Below, piece by piece: positions 43,480 to 54,458 of a stretch of 64,000 bases of DNA. Position 1 is the stretch's first letter, and each line of letters starts with the position of its first letter. The notes beneath the pieces were generated by a model that was not told the DNA's origin, did no database searches, and saw nothing but the letters and a program-made list of their open reading frames with translations. The translations under genes were made by a program, and so were the position numbers. Source of the DNA: Lepidodermella squamata (taxonomy: Eukaryota > Gastrotricha); NCBI GenBank assembly GCA_047495785.1, contig JBLDXI010000020.1, forward strand, positions 1,550,001 through 1,614,000, given 5' to 3'.

Positions 43480-46400
43480 ATGACAACAATGACAGTATTG
43501 AGCATCGGTATGTCGCTTGTGCTAATAGCATCGCTAATTAGCGCCTCACCGACGGCAATTAGCCAAGAATACGAACAACTCCTTGAACGAGCGAGCCGCC
43601 AAGCCCCTGCCTCAAGCGTGGACAGTGACATCTTCGCTGTCGCACGGTGTCGAGTGTCATGCTTACTGTCAGCTCAGCTCAATGCCTCTTCATCGAAATT
43701 TGGCAGCTTGGCTGAATTGATGGAAAACGAGGATCCAACTGCAAGCATGGTTAGTTATATTCACGCCTTTTCTCGCTCTTATTATTTATTTTCTCTTCAC
43801 AGTGCTGGGAAACATGTCAACTTCTCATTGAAAATTGGTGGACGTGGCATTACATGTGCGACCAGTTCCGCCTCTGCGTAATTTTCCTCAATTTTTTATC
43901 GCGAATTTTCATTAAATTGTTTGCTCAAATAGCTACCTGGTTGCCAGAAAGCTTGCGAATTTGTCATCAACCTACGTGAGTCATCTGACCGGAAATTCGC
44001 CCTGGACGATGCTACCGAAAAAAAGAAGAAACAATGCGCCGACACGTCTAATGTTGTAGGATTTTCGAACATTAAATGGACATGTGACGCGCAAGACAAT
44101 TTCCATGGGTGCCAAGTTTCTTGGGCCTACCCGCTGGTTTTGGACTACAAGACGGTCGATTCCGGTTGCCCCGTACCCCCAGAACAGTCGCTGGTTTACG
44201 TTATTTTCTACAACGAACTCGAGGATCCTACCTCGATGGCCAGCGCCTCTGGCTCGACTGAGGGAGTTTTTCTTTACAAACAACAGGTTAGCATTTTTAA
44301 TTTACGAGCCCCTCAGATTTTGACTTATCGCTTTTCTAGACTTATCGGGCAGCTGCGATGACTTTTGAGTCAACAATAGCTCTGACTAGCGGGGATGAAG
44401 TTGTCGACCCATCTGCCCCAGTTGCACCTGGTCAACAGGCGTATTCACAAAACACACCGAAGCGGCATCGAAGTGGATTTTTTCTGCAGATTGTCGCCGT
44501 TTCTTCCCTTGGCGTTGTTTCCAATTCCCAAACTTTGACTATTCGGTCCGGCACTTACGGTCTTTCGCCACCATTCTTCCCAGCGGCTCGCTTAACACCA
44601 ACCGTTATGCTTAAAAATGTAAGTAAACATCAGCTAAGGATTTTGTCCTATGTGCCATTTTTTGTTAACGGATCTAGGTCGATTACGGCTTGACTGCGCT
44701 GCTTAACTGGCGTTATCCCTTGCCGTTCGAAAACAACAGCACTCAGTCAGGATCGAACGAAATCCAGCTGGTCTGGCGCCGGCATTCGTGCAATGTTGAA
44801 CCCACGTTCCCCAATTGCGACTTGGTTTCTAGAACCTGGTCGGTGCCACTTGATTCAACCACTGCTGATGTCGCATTTCTGCTGCCAAATCTAACGTACA
44901 ATTCAGCGTACGAACTCTACGTCGCAATGGCCGGGTCGAACAGCTCACGTGTTACAGTAATTTCGAAGATTTTATTCGAATATCGAAAATACGATGGCTA
45001 TATTTTTTAGATAACTACACCCGGTTGCTTTACTCCTGATCGAAGTTTCCGCCGCTGCCTTCCCACGGCTCTGGCCAAAGATTTGCCAAGCCAAGGAAGT
45101 GAAACAAGTAAGGGCATTGTCGTAATTCCGAGGTTCCCGAAATGTTTATCATTTTCGTTACAGAAAATTTGGTGCTGATTATTTCACTGGCTGCAACTTC
45201 AATTATTGTAATTGGAGCCGTCGTTATTGTCGGATTGCTGATGTACTTTAAGATGTACCGTCAGACAAAGCCGAAAATTATTGTTGACGAACCTGTGATA
45301 CCACCTGGGCTTCGCACCACGGGTTTGAACGAAGACTACTCCGATTACATGGTCAACCCGATTACTAATGGCCTTCATCCTCGAAGCACGGGTCGAGACT
45401 CTGCCTATGACTCATACGTCGGCTCAGGTATGAAATTGCTTGAAAATTTATTCCCGAAAAATATTTATGAAAATGCATCGTAGTTCATCAACTCAGCGTT
45501 ATGGGCATGTACCGTGATCAATGGGAAATTTCCGAATCGCAGCTGAGTGTTCAGAAGATCATCAAGTCATCTGACGCGATCGACTGGTATCGCGGGGTCT
45601 TGGGCCGCGAAACTGTCTGGATTAGAAAGCTCAAGGTTTCAACAACCGAATGGCGAGATCATTTTCTTAACGAGCTCGCTATTTTGAAAATGCTCGAAAG
45701 GCACGCTAACGTGTTAAATGTTGTTGCGTGTATCACCAGTAATCCAACAGTTATGCCGATGATAGTTCTCGAGAACTTTGCTAACTCCATGTCGCTCGCT
45801 CAGTATTGGAGCATTGTTCAACGCCGTTTCATCGTTAAGGATAAAAAATCATCGCCACATCGCCACAAAACCGATGCGATAGTGGCGGTCGATGAAAGGG
45901 ATGACGATGAAAACGAGCCAGATTTGGATGCGTTGATTTTGAGCCTCCAGCCTGCTACTCAGTTGGATTTTGTTCGCCAAATCGCAGCCGGTCTTGCTCA
46001 CATTCACTCACATCAATTTACCCATGGCTGCCTTGAACCGAACATGAGCATCATGATCAGCGTTGAGTCTCGCCTGATAAAGCTGACCGGCATTGGGTCT
46101 TCGTCAAATCTCGCCAAACTCGTTAATACATCGAACCCGGAGTATCACATCGAGCGGTACCTCAGCCCTGAATGTGGTCTGGCTAATCCGATCAGAACGA
46201 AGCAGGGCGATGTTTGGAGTTTCGGAATTATTGTCTGGCAGATGGCCTGCTTAGGTAATTAGCCATGCGCTAGTGAATTTCTCGAAGTAACGCGTTTCTT
46301 TTTTACTCAGGCACGCCACCCTATTTGGAAATTCCGCCCGAAAAGCTTCAACAGTGCGTTTCAAGTGGCTTCAAGCTCGAGCAGCCCGCATCCGCTTCAA

Positions 46401-47106
46401 ATAAATTGTACGTTTTGAAACCCTATGCACCTAAATTGAGAATCCTCGAATTAGGATATAAATGCGGGAGAACTTTGGGCCCAACCTACCTTTCGACACG
46501 CGAAAATGGAAACTTTTCTTTGCTCTGCTAATTCTCTATAAATTCGGTTTTTACGTGGCGTGGGTTAGATCTCCATGAATCTTGATAAGGAAAACCCGGT
46601 CTAAGAAACCGATGAAGTTAGGTCGTAGCCTTGAAGCGCTTTCCCAATACCTTGGCTAGACTGCTAGGTTTCTGGTAGACCGAAAACCGAATATTTTTGA
46701 ATTTAATGGTTACATGGAATTGAACTTGTAATTTTTTAGATATGAACTTCTTCTTCGTTGTTGGGACTCGTTGCCACATCGTCGTCCGTCCTTTCAGGAT
46801 GTGCTACTGGATCTTCACACTCTTCTCAATTCGAACTCTCGCCATATCGACCACAACAAAATTTTATCAGCGCCGATCCCCGCGATGATGATAACACCGA
46901 TCATGCCGGAACCTGCTGTATCCGGGTCGCGTCACTCGCTAAATGAAAACGATGATGACAGTGTGTTCGGCGGATCAACATTGCAGTTGAGCAAAGTTCC
47001 TGAGGTCGCGACAAATCCGTTCCCAGTGCCTCAAAGAAGTGTGAAAATCCGAACGCCTTCCTTCGACGACGCTGTTGCCTGCTCATTCTCAAGTGACCAT
47101 GTATAG
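43480..47106 (+). CDS. Receptor-type pseudokinase with Cys-rich and FN3-like ectodomain
   Basis: Ten exons (43480-43749, 43803-43877, 43933-44286, 44340-44618, 44678-44956, 45011-45107, 45164-45427, 45484-46254, 46311-46407, 46740-47106) encode 950 aa. The layout is signal peptide, a Cys-rich region with CRVSC, CWETC and CQKAC pairs, two or three FN3-like beta domains, one transmembrane helix (IISLAATSIIVIGAVVIVGL), and a cytosolic tyrosine-kinase-like domain. The kinase fold is recognisable by DVWSFGIIVWQMACLG and CWDSLPHRRPSFQD. The VAVK Lys is Arg or displaced (VWIRKLKV), HRDLAARN is HGCLEPN, and DFG is lost (LTGIGS). It is therefore predicted catalytically dead. The ectodomain faintly recalls anosmin and some nematode FN3 receptor kinases. 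AATAAA is at 47268-47273. Confidence 0.85.
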
Positions 47107-47349
47107 CCCAATAATCTTTTCATCATTATTATTATTTATTGGACCAATTATTCCCGAATTTTTTTGTCTCATTCAATTATTACTGCATTTAAATAACTTT
47201 GTCGTGTAAATCATTATATTTTGTTGACTTTTCCGCTCAGCTTCAAAGCTGTGACTCGTTGTTAATGAATAAAAATACAAATTACATTTCTTCATCTTTT
47301 ATTATCGATCAACGTAACGTTAACGTACAAAAAAGGTTTAAATAAAAAT

Positions 47350-49635
47350 CTAATCGAGGCTTGACCGAGGCGAAACAAACGAGTTATTTGATAACGATGA
47401 CAATCGCGAAGATGAAATTATTGATTCGCTTCGAGCTGGACTTTTCTTAGTGATTCGACCCTCTGTAAATTGACGATATGAATAAGAAATTGAAATTCAA
47501 CCAGAATAAAATCATACCTAGGCATTTTCGATGCGCTGCGAGTCTTTCGAGAGATTTTTGAAGAAAATTTGACCGATTGCTATTTGAAAAAGATAGCTGC
47601 TGGTCAGTAGGAACTGGCCTCAATGTAGAAGCAGTTGGCGGCGTTAGGACGAACTTCGACGGCACATTGCTCCTCGCAGAGCTCATGCCAGATATCGAAG
47701 AAGTCCGACTTGCAACCGAAGATGAGTTCAGCAGCTTGGAAGCTGGGTTCAACATCGGTGACGGCGCTACATTCGGTGTGATGTTCGCTATCGAATGCAG
47801 GTCAGAGAGCCGGGTAAGATTCGATATGTTCCATGGTTTCGAATCGACGCGTTGCCAAACTAGCAACAGAGGTAGAGACTTCAACCAGGCAACATTTGGC
47901 GGATTGGTAAACCGGCCCGAAACAAAAGATTCCAGCGAATCGTATCGCTGCCAGTTATTCACATCTATACAATGAGAAACAAAAGAATGTATAAGAAACT
48001 GTCTACAATATCTATCGTTAATATCAAAAAGAGACCAAAGAGAGAGATGAGATCAAGGAAGGTTTGTTGGGTATAAAACATTTCGGGCCATCAAGAAGCT
48101 GAGGTAAAAAGATAATCAGTCAACTTTGTTTTTAAAACCCTAATTAAAAATAAGAACATTGCGATGTTTTCATGAGAAGAACAAACCGGCAGCTTGCAGA
48201 GAGGACCCTCAATAACGCTAGCGCTAGAACAACGCCTATATAGCATCTGATTAGGACGCAAGGGGCGTTTTGTCACGGTGCAAGTGCGTAAAAAGCACAA
48301 TGCACCGCTAGTTCTAAGCGATGCATTTCATAGAATGGCCCTGAGTGTTGTCATCAGAGAGCTAAGCTCTGCGCTCGAGGAAGGGACTCAATGGCATGCA
48401 CATGTCACGCCTTTACGAGCCCCTGAGTTAACCTGCTCAAAGACAAAACTCGAAGGGAAAGGCAAGGGTCAAAGTTTAAAATTGGAATCATGGGCTTACC
48501 GTCAACACCCACGTCAGAAGAACGACGAACGGCAATCACCATTCGCCTAACATGTTCGTCGTATTTGACAATGGTGGTGAGCGCGTATTTCGCCGAGGAT
48601 AACGAGTCGCTCCTTTCAAAATCGACCATCAATGGCTCATTAGAGGAACTGATGGTTTGCGATGCACCTTCGTGACAGCATATCACGAAAACGTCAGATA
48701 GCCTATTTGGTTGCAAGCGTCATAGACGAATCATTATGACAAGAACAACAACTTACCGAGAAATATTCGTCAACACTCTTTTGTTTGCGGATCCGCACTC
48801 ACCGCAAGAATCGAGGCCCGCAAATTCACACATGTTACGAGCAGAGATGAAAGACTTTAGTTGAAGAGATGTGGCGTTCGAGTTCCAGCTCTGGCTGAAA
48901 CCACAATCGTCACAGTTCGCAGAATTGGATGATTCCAAACGAAAGCAGGATTGAGCAGATGGCGCGTCGGAAAGTAACCTATTCATCAGTTGGTTAAGAC
49001 GAACAGGGATTGACAGCTTGTTATTGTTGGGACGGAAGTAGACAACTCTCTGTTTTACATAAAATTAATCACCATTGAAATAACAGTGATAATAGACCTA
49101 CCTCTGATAATATTTCGACCAATTTGCTAGCAAAGCTGGATCCGTTGGTTCGCGCCATGCTTGTAGCTTTGCTTATTTCTCCATATATGGCACCGATAAC
49201 AGACGAGTCAAGTTGGTTTGCTTGATTTTCCAAAACCCCAATACATAGGGTTGTCATCAGAGCGACGTTGACTAAGGATAGATTGACAAAATCTTCGTCA
49301 ACTTCTGATGCAATAGATGGAGCAGAGAAAGAGGGGGTGGCATTTCTCGACGACGGACCAGAAAATGATGCAGCTGATGAGGAAGAAGCATTATTAAACA
49401 GCTCGGCAAAAAACGGGTCTTGGGACAGCTCGTTGAGCGCGCCAGTGGCCGCGTCGGTGTGCTGGTTAACGATGAACTTCGAGAGATCTTCTGTCATCAA
49501 GGGGAAAGTGCATTTCGGACTGGAACACATGTAAATTGTTTCTTCCAAATTCAGAAAACAAGGACGAAGAGGCGCCCCACACAATTTGCAGGGCTGCAAT
49601 ATCTCTGATGAATTGAAAGTCATGATGCCATGCAT
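47350..49635 (-). CDS. USPL1: USPL1-like SUMO isopeptidase, probably inactive
   Basis: Five minus-strand exons (49635-49102, 49049-48757, 48702-48500, 47964-47518, 47462-47350) encode 529 aa. USPL1 is a C98-family SUMO-specific protease and Cajal body factor. The N terminus has the conserved Cys pairs (PCKLCGAPLRPC, CSSPKC). The zinc-finger-like CDDCGF...CGECGSANKR and the following LSDVFVICCHEGAS match the human CSQCGH...CNNCNSK and SPIFMLHFVEGLP segments. The His is in YDEHVRRM and the Asp region in VGVDGDVNNW. Where human has ALCWLDCIL with the nucleophile Cys, this protein reads VALMTTLCIGV, so the catalytic Cys looks replaced. The C-terminal 150 residues are Ser-rich. It is convergent with the pseudokinase gene (243 bp apart). 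Acceptor-like ATTTAG lies 9 nt before the ATG. The minus-strand AATAAA appears as TTTATT at 47298-47303. Confidence 0.85.
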
Positions 49636-50373
49636 TTTAATATTCTAAATTTAAAGTGCAATTCAAAATGAATATCTACGATCCACGAATATTTATTTAA
49701 TCGTAGGGGATGGGGTAGGTTGAACGATGGACGCTCGAACTTGCATAGAAACGATATTTGACTACGATAAAAGATCAAGTAAGAACAGTATCGTCTTTCA
49801 AATTTCAGTCCAGATATCTAGCAAGAAGAAGGGTGAAAGCTGTCAAGGCGTACTTCTCCGCAAGACAGAAACAGGTTCAATCTTGAACGGGACAAGGGAC
49901 AAGGGACAACTATATAGATGCAAAACTTGAAATACCTGCGGGCTTTTTCCGCCAAACAGCAGGTCACTCGACCTAATTGCAGACAAAAAATAACCTTCAC
50001 TGAAATACAAAAATAATATACATTTCAATTTATTCGAATATTAAAAACAAAATTCTATGAAACCATTATGACTAATTTGCATAACACGCGCTAGCTCGGC
50101 GGGAACGTTCGATGTTTGAGAGTTCGTAGAACGTAGAAGTCGATGATGAAATGGTGAATGGTGAAATGAAATGAAGCAGCCTCTTCTTATGCGCCGCTCT
50201 CCCCCACTCTCTCCCTCTCTCTCTCTCCCCTGTTTTGCACTTCGTCACCGAGGTGATTCATGTGTCGTCATATCTTTAATTTTAACGAATTGACTTTTGA
50301 CTTCAGGCAGAAGTTACAGACCCTGTTGTATTCTATTTATTCTGTTGTTTTATAAGGTTATTACATCCTTCTG
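49636..50373. promoter_or_regulatory. Divergent upstream region of USPL1 and TIMM44
   Basis: About 740 bp between divergent starts. It includes a CT-rich microsatellite at about 50197-50230. An acceptor-like TTTTATAAG precedes the TIMM44 ATG. No gene is seen. Confidence 0.45.
50197..50230. repeat. CT-rich microsatellite
   Basis: An interrupted (CT)n tract about 150 bp upstream of the TIMM44 start. It may work as a GAGA-type promoter element or as simple low-complexity DNA. Confidence 0.7.
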
Positions 50374-52021
50374 ATGTCGTTATCGAGAATTAATTTCATT
50401 GTTGGACGCCAGTATGCGCCGGTTGCTCATCGATTTACTCAAGTGAGTCGAAATTCTGTTTAATGTTACCAATAATAATACCTTCACTCTTCATGCAAGA
50501 TGAGACTGGTTGGAACTGGTCGTCAGCCAACAGAGCCGCCTAAAAGTTTTCTCATGCAAATGTTGCAAAATATCAAGAAAGAAATGGAGCAAAGTAAAGA
50601 AATGAAGGTAAGCCGTAATTATACCAATGTTTAAGCGAGTCTATACTGTTTGATTTTCAGGAAAGCTTGTCTAAGTTTCGTCAAGAGAAAGAAAAACTGG
50701 AAAAATCTGATGCTCTTCTGAAAGCGCGAGCAAAATATGTGGGTTATAGTTCAAACCAGATGATTTTTATCATTCTAAAATATATGTTCGATTCAAGGAA
50801 ACCATTGAACGTGAAACAGTGAAGAGTTCCCAGGTATTCAAGGAAAAGCTGGAAGCTGTGAAGGGAAAAATGAAAGAGGTATGACTGCATCTCCTCATTG
50901 AGGTTTATCTACTCCTTGAACTAGACTTTGGAGGAAGCTCAAAAGATGGAGACAATTTCTAGAGCAACGGAATCTATTTCTAAAGCTGGCGAAGCATTCA
51001 GTAAAGCGACCGAATCTGTTAAATCAATAACCCAATCAAGCTCAGTGCAAGCAGTTGCAAACGCTGTGAAGCAAGAGCTAGCCGAAGCCGCTCTACGCCG
51101 TGACTCCACTGTTTACAAAAAGCCTGGTACAAATAACTTCAATGAATCAAACATTTTCTATATTTAACTTCACATAGAGAAGTTATTGATGCGTCAAGAT
51201 TTGGCCCTTATCACAGAAAATAGAACGTTCGAGCCCGATACGACATCAGCCGGAGTTGTCGTTCACAAGGAGTCAAAATGGTTCCAAAGCTGGCAATCGT
51301 TCAAGGAGAACAACGCATACGTAAACAGTATGTCTCTTGTTTTTTATTTCGAGTCTTTTCTAATTTTCTTTTCAGAGCTTTTTGAAATGAAAATGAAGTT
51401 GGATGAAAGCGACAGTGTTGCTGTTCGACTTGGAAGGTCGGTTGCCGATCGATTCACCTCCATGTTTGGATCAGTCTTCCAGCAGAGTGAAATTAGCACT
51501 GTATTAACCGAAATTTGTAAAATCGACCCAACATTTGATCGCGATGAGTTTCTGGACTTCTGCCGCATTGTTATTATTCCGAATATCCTCGAGGCCATTA
51601 TTCGCCGTGATCTACCCGTTCTTAAAGATTGGTGCAACGAATCCCTGGCCAATCTATTCGCTCAACAGATTGATGCGATGAAGCAGCTAGGAAGAGTATT
51701 GGACATGAAAATCTTGGACCTTAGTAACCTTGATGTATGTGAATTGAGTAAGCTGAAATTTGCTAAGCACAATTATTATCGCTTCTTTAGCTCGCTGCTG
51801 GTCGGATGATGGAACAAGGCCCCGTCCTGATCATCACGTTTACAACGCAAGAGGTTGAAGTTATGAGGGATACTTCTGGTAAAATCGTAGAAGGCGATCC
51901 AGAGAAAATTTTCCGCACAAATTATATTTGGGCTCTTTGTCGCAATCAAGAAGACTTGGATCCTCGCACAGCTTGGCGGCTAATGGAGTTGTCATGCCAG
52001 CGAACCGAACAAATGCTGTGA
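50374..52021 (+). CDS. TIMM44: TIM44, mitochondrial import motor subunit
   Basis: Eight exons (50374-50442, 50500-50607, 50661-50738, 50798-50878, 50925-51126, 51178-51327, 51376-51734, 51791-52021) encode 425 aa (human 452). TIM44 anchors mitochondrial Hsp70 to the TIM23 channel on the matrix side. The N terminus is basic and amphipathic, a likely mitochondrial presequence. A coiled-coil stretch rich in Lys/Glu (residues 35-110) is followed by VVVHKESKWFQSWQSFKENN and the Tim44-like domain with IDPTFDRDEFLDFCR, IPNILEAIIRRDLPVLKDWC, ILDLSNLD, and GPVLIITFTTQEVEVMRD ending RTAWRLMELSCQRTEQML. All phases join. It is followed on the same strand by eIF3j and AK2. Confidence 0.95.
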
Positions 52022-52371
52022 TTCGTTCGCAGCACCAACAACGTTGTTTTTAGTTTCTTCTTTCTTCAAACTAAACTGCTCTATTCAAAGCTGCTATCTC
52101 ATCCGGTTTAAACAACATCAGATAGCAGGTCAAATTCTCCAGTTGTCATGATTAGAGGCAATGTACATCTCTTACCAAAACAACTAAAATTGTTCAATTA
52201 TTTTGAAAATGTCCGAGTTTGTGCCTCGCAGTGTCATGATTGAACTTTTACACAGTGCCCATAAAGTAATTTTCTTAACTTTTTCTCTCCGTTAGGTATG
52301 AATTGAGCCTTTTATTGGCTGTTAAATTCTATATAGTTCTCTTATTCAATTTGATTAAATACTATTGAAAA
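52022..52371. other. TIMM44-EIF3J gap
   Basis: 350 bp with the TIMM44 3' UTR and the eIF3j upstream region. CTCCGTTAG near 52296 is acceptor-like but lies about 75 nt before the ATG. Nothing else is seen. Confidence 0.4.
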
Positions 52372-53221
52372 ATGTCCTCCGCCTGGGGTAAGTATTTGCG
52401 ATTTCGACGATAACTCGGGCATCAATGATTGCTTTTATGTTGCAGAAGACTCCTCGACCTCCGGATTCGGTGCGCAAATGCTGCGGCCAGTTGACGTCGA
52501 CGATGACGAGTCGAATCTGAAGGACAATTGGGACGATGAAGACGAGCCTGCGCCCGCTCCCCCTCCGCCAAAACCCGCTGCCAAACCGAAGGAGAAGCCG
52601 AAGAAAAAAGTTGAAAAGGAGCCTATTCAAATTCTAACTGCCGAACAACAAGCTCAACTGAAAATGGAGGCCGAAAAGCGGGTCCGCGAGGTTGATCTCG
52701 AGCTAGCCAAAGAGATGTTAGGCACTAAAATCAACGCTTCCGACGTGTCTTTCACTCCAACAACAGCGGAACAGTTCGATCATCTGAATAACTTTCTCGT
52801 CAGCCTGATTTCGTCTTTATCGGTTCGATTTATTGATTTTGAGGAGTTGTTGTTTCTTTACAATGGTATGGTTAATTTTAGAGTTCGACATATTTCTCCG
52901 ACTTTGCCGAAAAATTCACACGCGACCTTGCTGTTTCTCGTAAGTGATACGCATTAGAACATTTAATCGCAACTAGTTTTTCTTGAAATTTCAGTCGACA
53001 CAGATGTTCTCAAGAGAATGTCTGACGTTCTTGGGGCAGTTTTGACAGAAAAGAACAGAATCAAGCAGCTGGAGAAGAAATCGAAGAAATCTGGTAAGGG
53101 TATCAAACTACGCGTTGGCGATCCAATGCGCGAAACCGGAGAGGAAGATTTGTTCGGCGCTGGTGAAGAAGACGGCGAAGATCAATACGGCCAACTTGAG
53201 GACAAATATGATTTCATGTGA
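52372..53221 (+). CDS. EIF3J: Translation initiation factor eIF3 subunit J
   Basis: Four exons (52372-52387, 52446-52822, 52882-52939, 52995-53221) encode 225 aa (human 258). eIF3j is a loosely bound eIF3 subunit in the 40S decoding centre and regulates mRNA entry. The first coding exon is only 16 bp (MSSAW). Then come the acidic DDDESNLKDNWDDEDE stretch, a Pro/Lys-rich linker, the DLELAKEMLG motif, the helical core with SSTYFSDFAEKFTRDLAVSL, KNRIKQLEKKSKKS, and an acidic tail ending KYDFM (human YEDFM). The donor of exon 2 (GTTCGA) is weak but is the one that keeps the frame and the family spacing. AATAAA is at 53469-53474. Confidence 0.93.
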
Positions 53222-53600
53222 ACCTTCGCATTCTCCTGTTGTGTTATTTGGTTCGATATATTAGCTTCTCTTCATTCATATTGACGTGTCGTCGTCGCCA
53301 GGATAAATTTGTTATGAAAAATTGGGCCGCGGACAGAGTTCAAACTTATTTTTAACGGGAACTGCATGATAACCGATGTACTGAGTGATCATTAACGGTG
53401 ACTTAACAGAGTCTTCTTCAGGTATTAGATAGGAAGTGCTATAAAATATTTTCCGTGAAAATTGCTTTAATAAAACGCTCTGTCCGGCAAATATGAAATT
53501 CAAGTGTCCAAATACGTTAATGGGTGAAGGTTTTAATTTGCAATAAATACTGACATGTTTTTATGATGATTTAGGTTACCATATTTAACTTACCTCCGCA
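53222..53600. other. EIF3J-AK2 gap
   Basis: 379 bp with AATAAA at 53469-53474 for eIF3j and an acceptor-like GATTTAG ending at 53574, 26 nt before the AK2 ATG. Confidence 0.45.
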
Positions 53601-54458
53601 ATGGTGCTCGGTGGATTTGGTTTTATGGATATTAAAAATAAGCATGGACTCAACTACGCCGGCGTCGTTCGCAATGGGGTCAACGGGATATTGATAGGGC
53701 CACCAGGATCTGGTAAAGGAACTCAGTCAGTTCGGCTCGCTCGGCATTATGGCGTGTGTCATCTGGCAACAGGTGACATGCTTCGCGCCATTGCGAAAAG
53801 CGGATCTGAACTCGGCAATCGCGTGAAAGAAGTAATGGACGCGGGTCAACTAGTCAGCGACCACTTGGTCGTAGATATGATCAGCCAAGCTTTGGACAAG
53901 TCCGAATGCGCGAATGGCTTCCTCCTCGATGGTTTCCCCCGCACACCAGTGCAAGCTGAAAAGGTAAGCCTACCAAAATTTAGCAATTTCTAGAAAGAAA
54001 TTTGTAATAATTTATAGCTCGATGAGATGTTGGAAAAGCGCCGGCAAACTTTGACTGCTGTTATCGAGTTCAACATTGCTGATTCTCTGCTAATCCGGCG
54101 AATAACCGGTCGGCTGGTTCACCCGGCGTCTGGCCGCTCTTATCACGTCGAATTTAAGCCTCCTAAGGTTGATATGGTGGATGATGTATGTACCTTTAAG
54201 AATATTTCAAGGACAGTTATACGAGTTTTGCAATTACAGGTCACAGGTGAACCTCTGATTCGTCGCGATGATGACACCGAGCAAACGCTGAAGAAGCGAT
54301 TGGAGGCGTATCACCGGCTCACTAAGCCATTGCTTACCTACTATTCCAACAAGAATCTCCTCAAATCCATTGATGCATCGAAACCTCAGGAAACCGTGTT
54401 TAGCGATATTCTCGCTGCCTTCGGAAAAACTGCAGATCGGGCCAAGGGGTCCAACTAA
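53601..54458 (+). CDS. AK2: Adenylate kinase 2
   Basis: Three exons (53601-53963, 54018-54185, 54240-54458) encode 249 aa (human AK2 239). It interconverts 2 ADP with ATP + AMP in the mitochondrial intermembrane space. Seen are the P-loop [10 protein letters not shown], the AMP-binding [10 protein letters not shown], the hinge [27 protein letters not shown] starting the long LID domain typical of AK2, [11 protein letters not shown] and the adenine-binding C terminus. An N-terminal extension of about 29 residues precedes the P-loop, longer than in human. Clean GT-AG introns. AATAAA is at 54857-54862. Confidence 0.96.
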
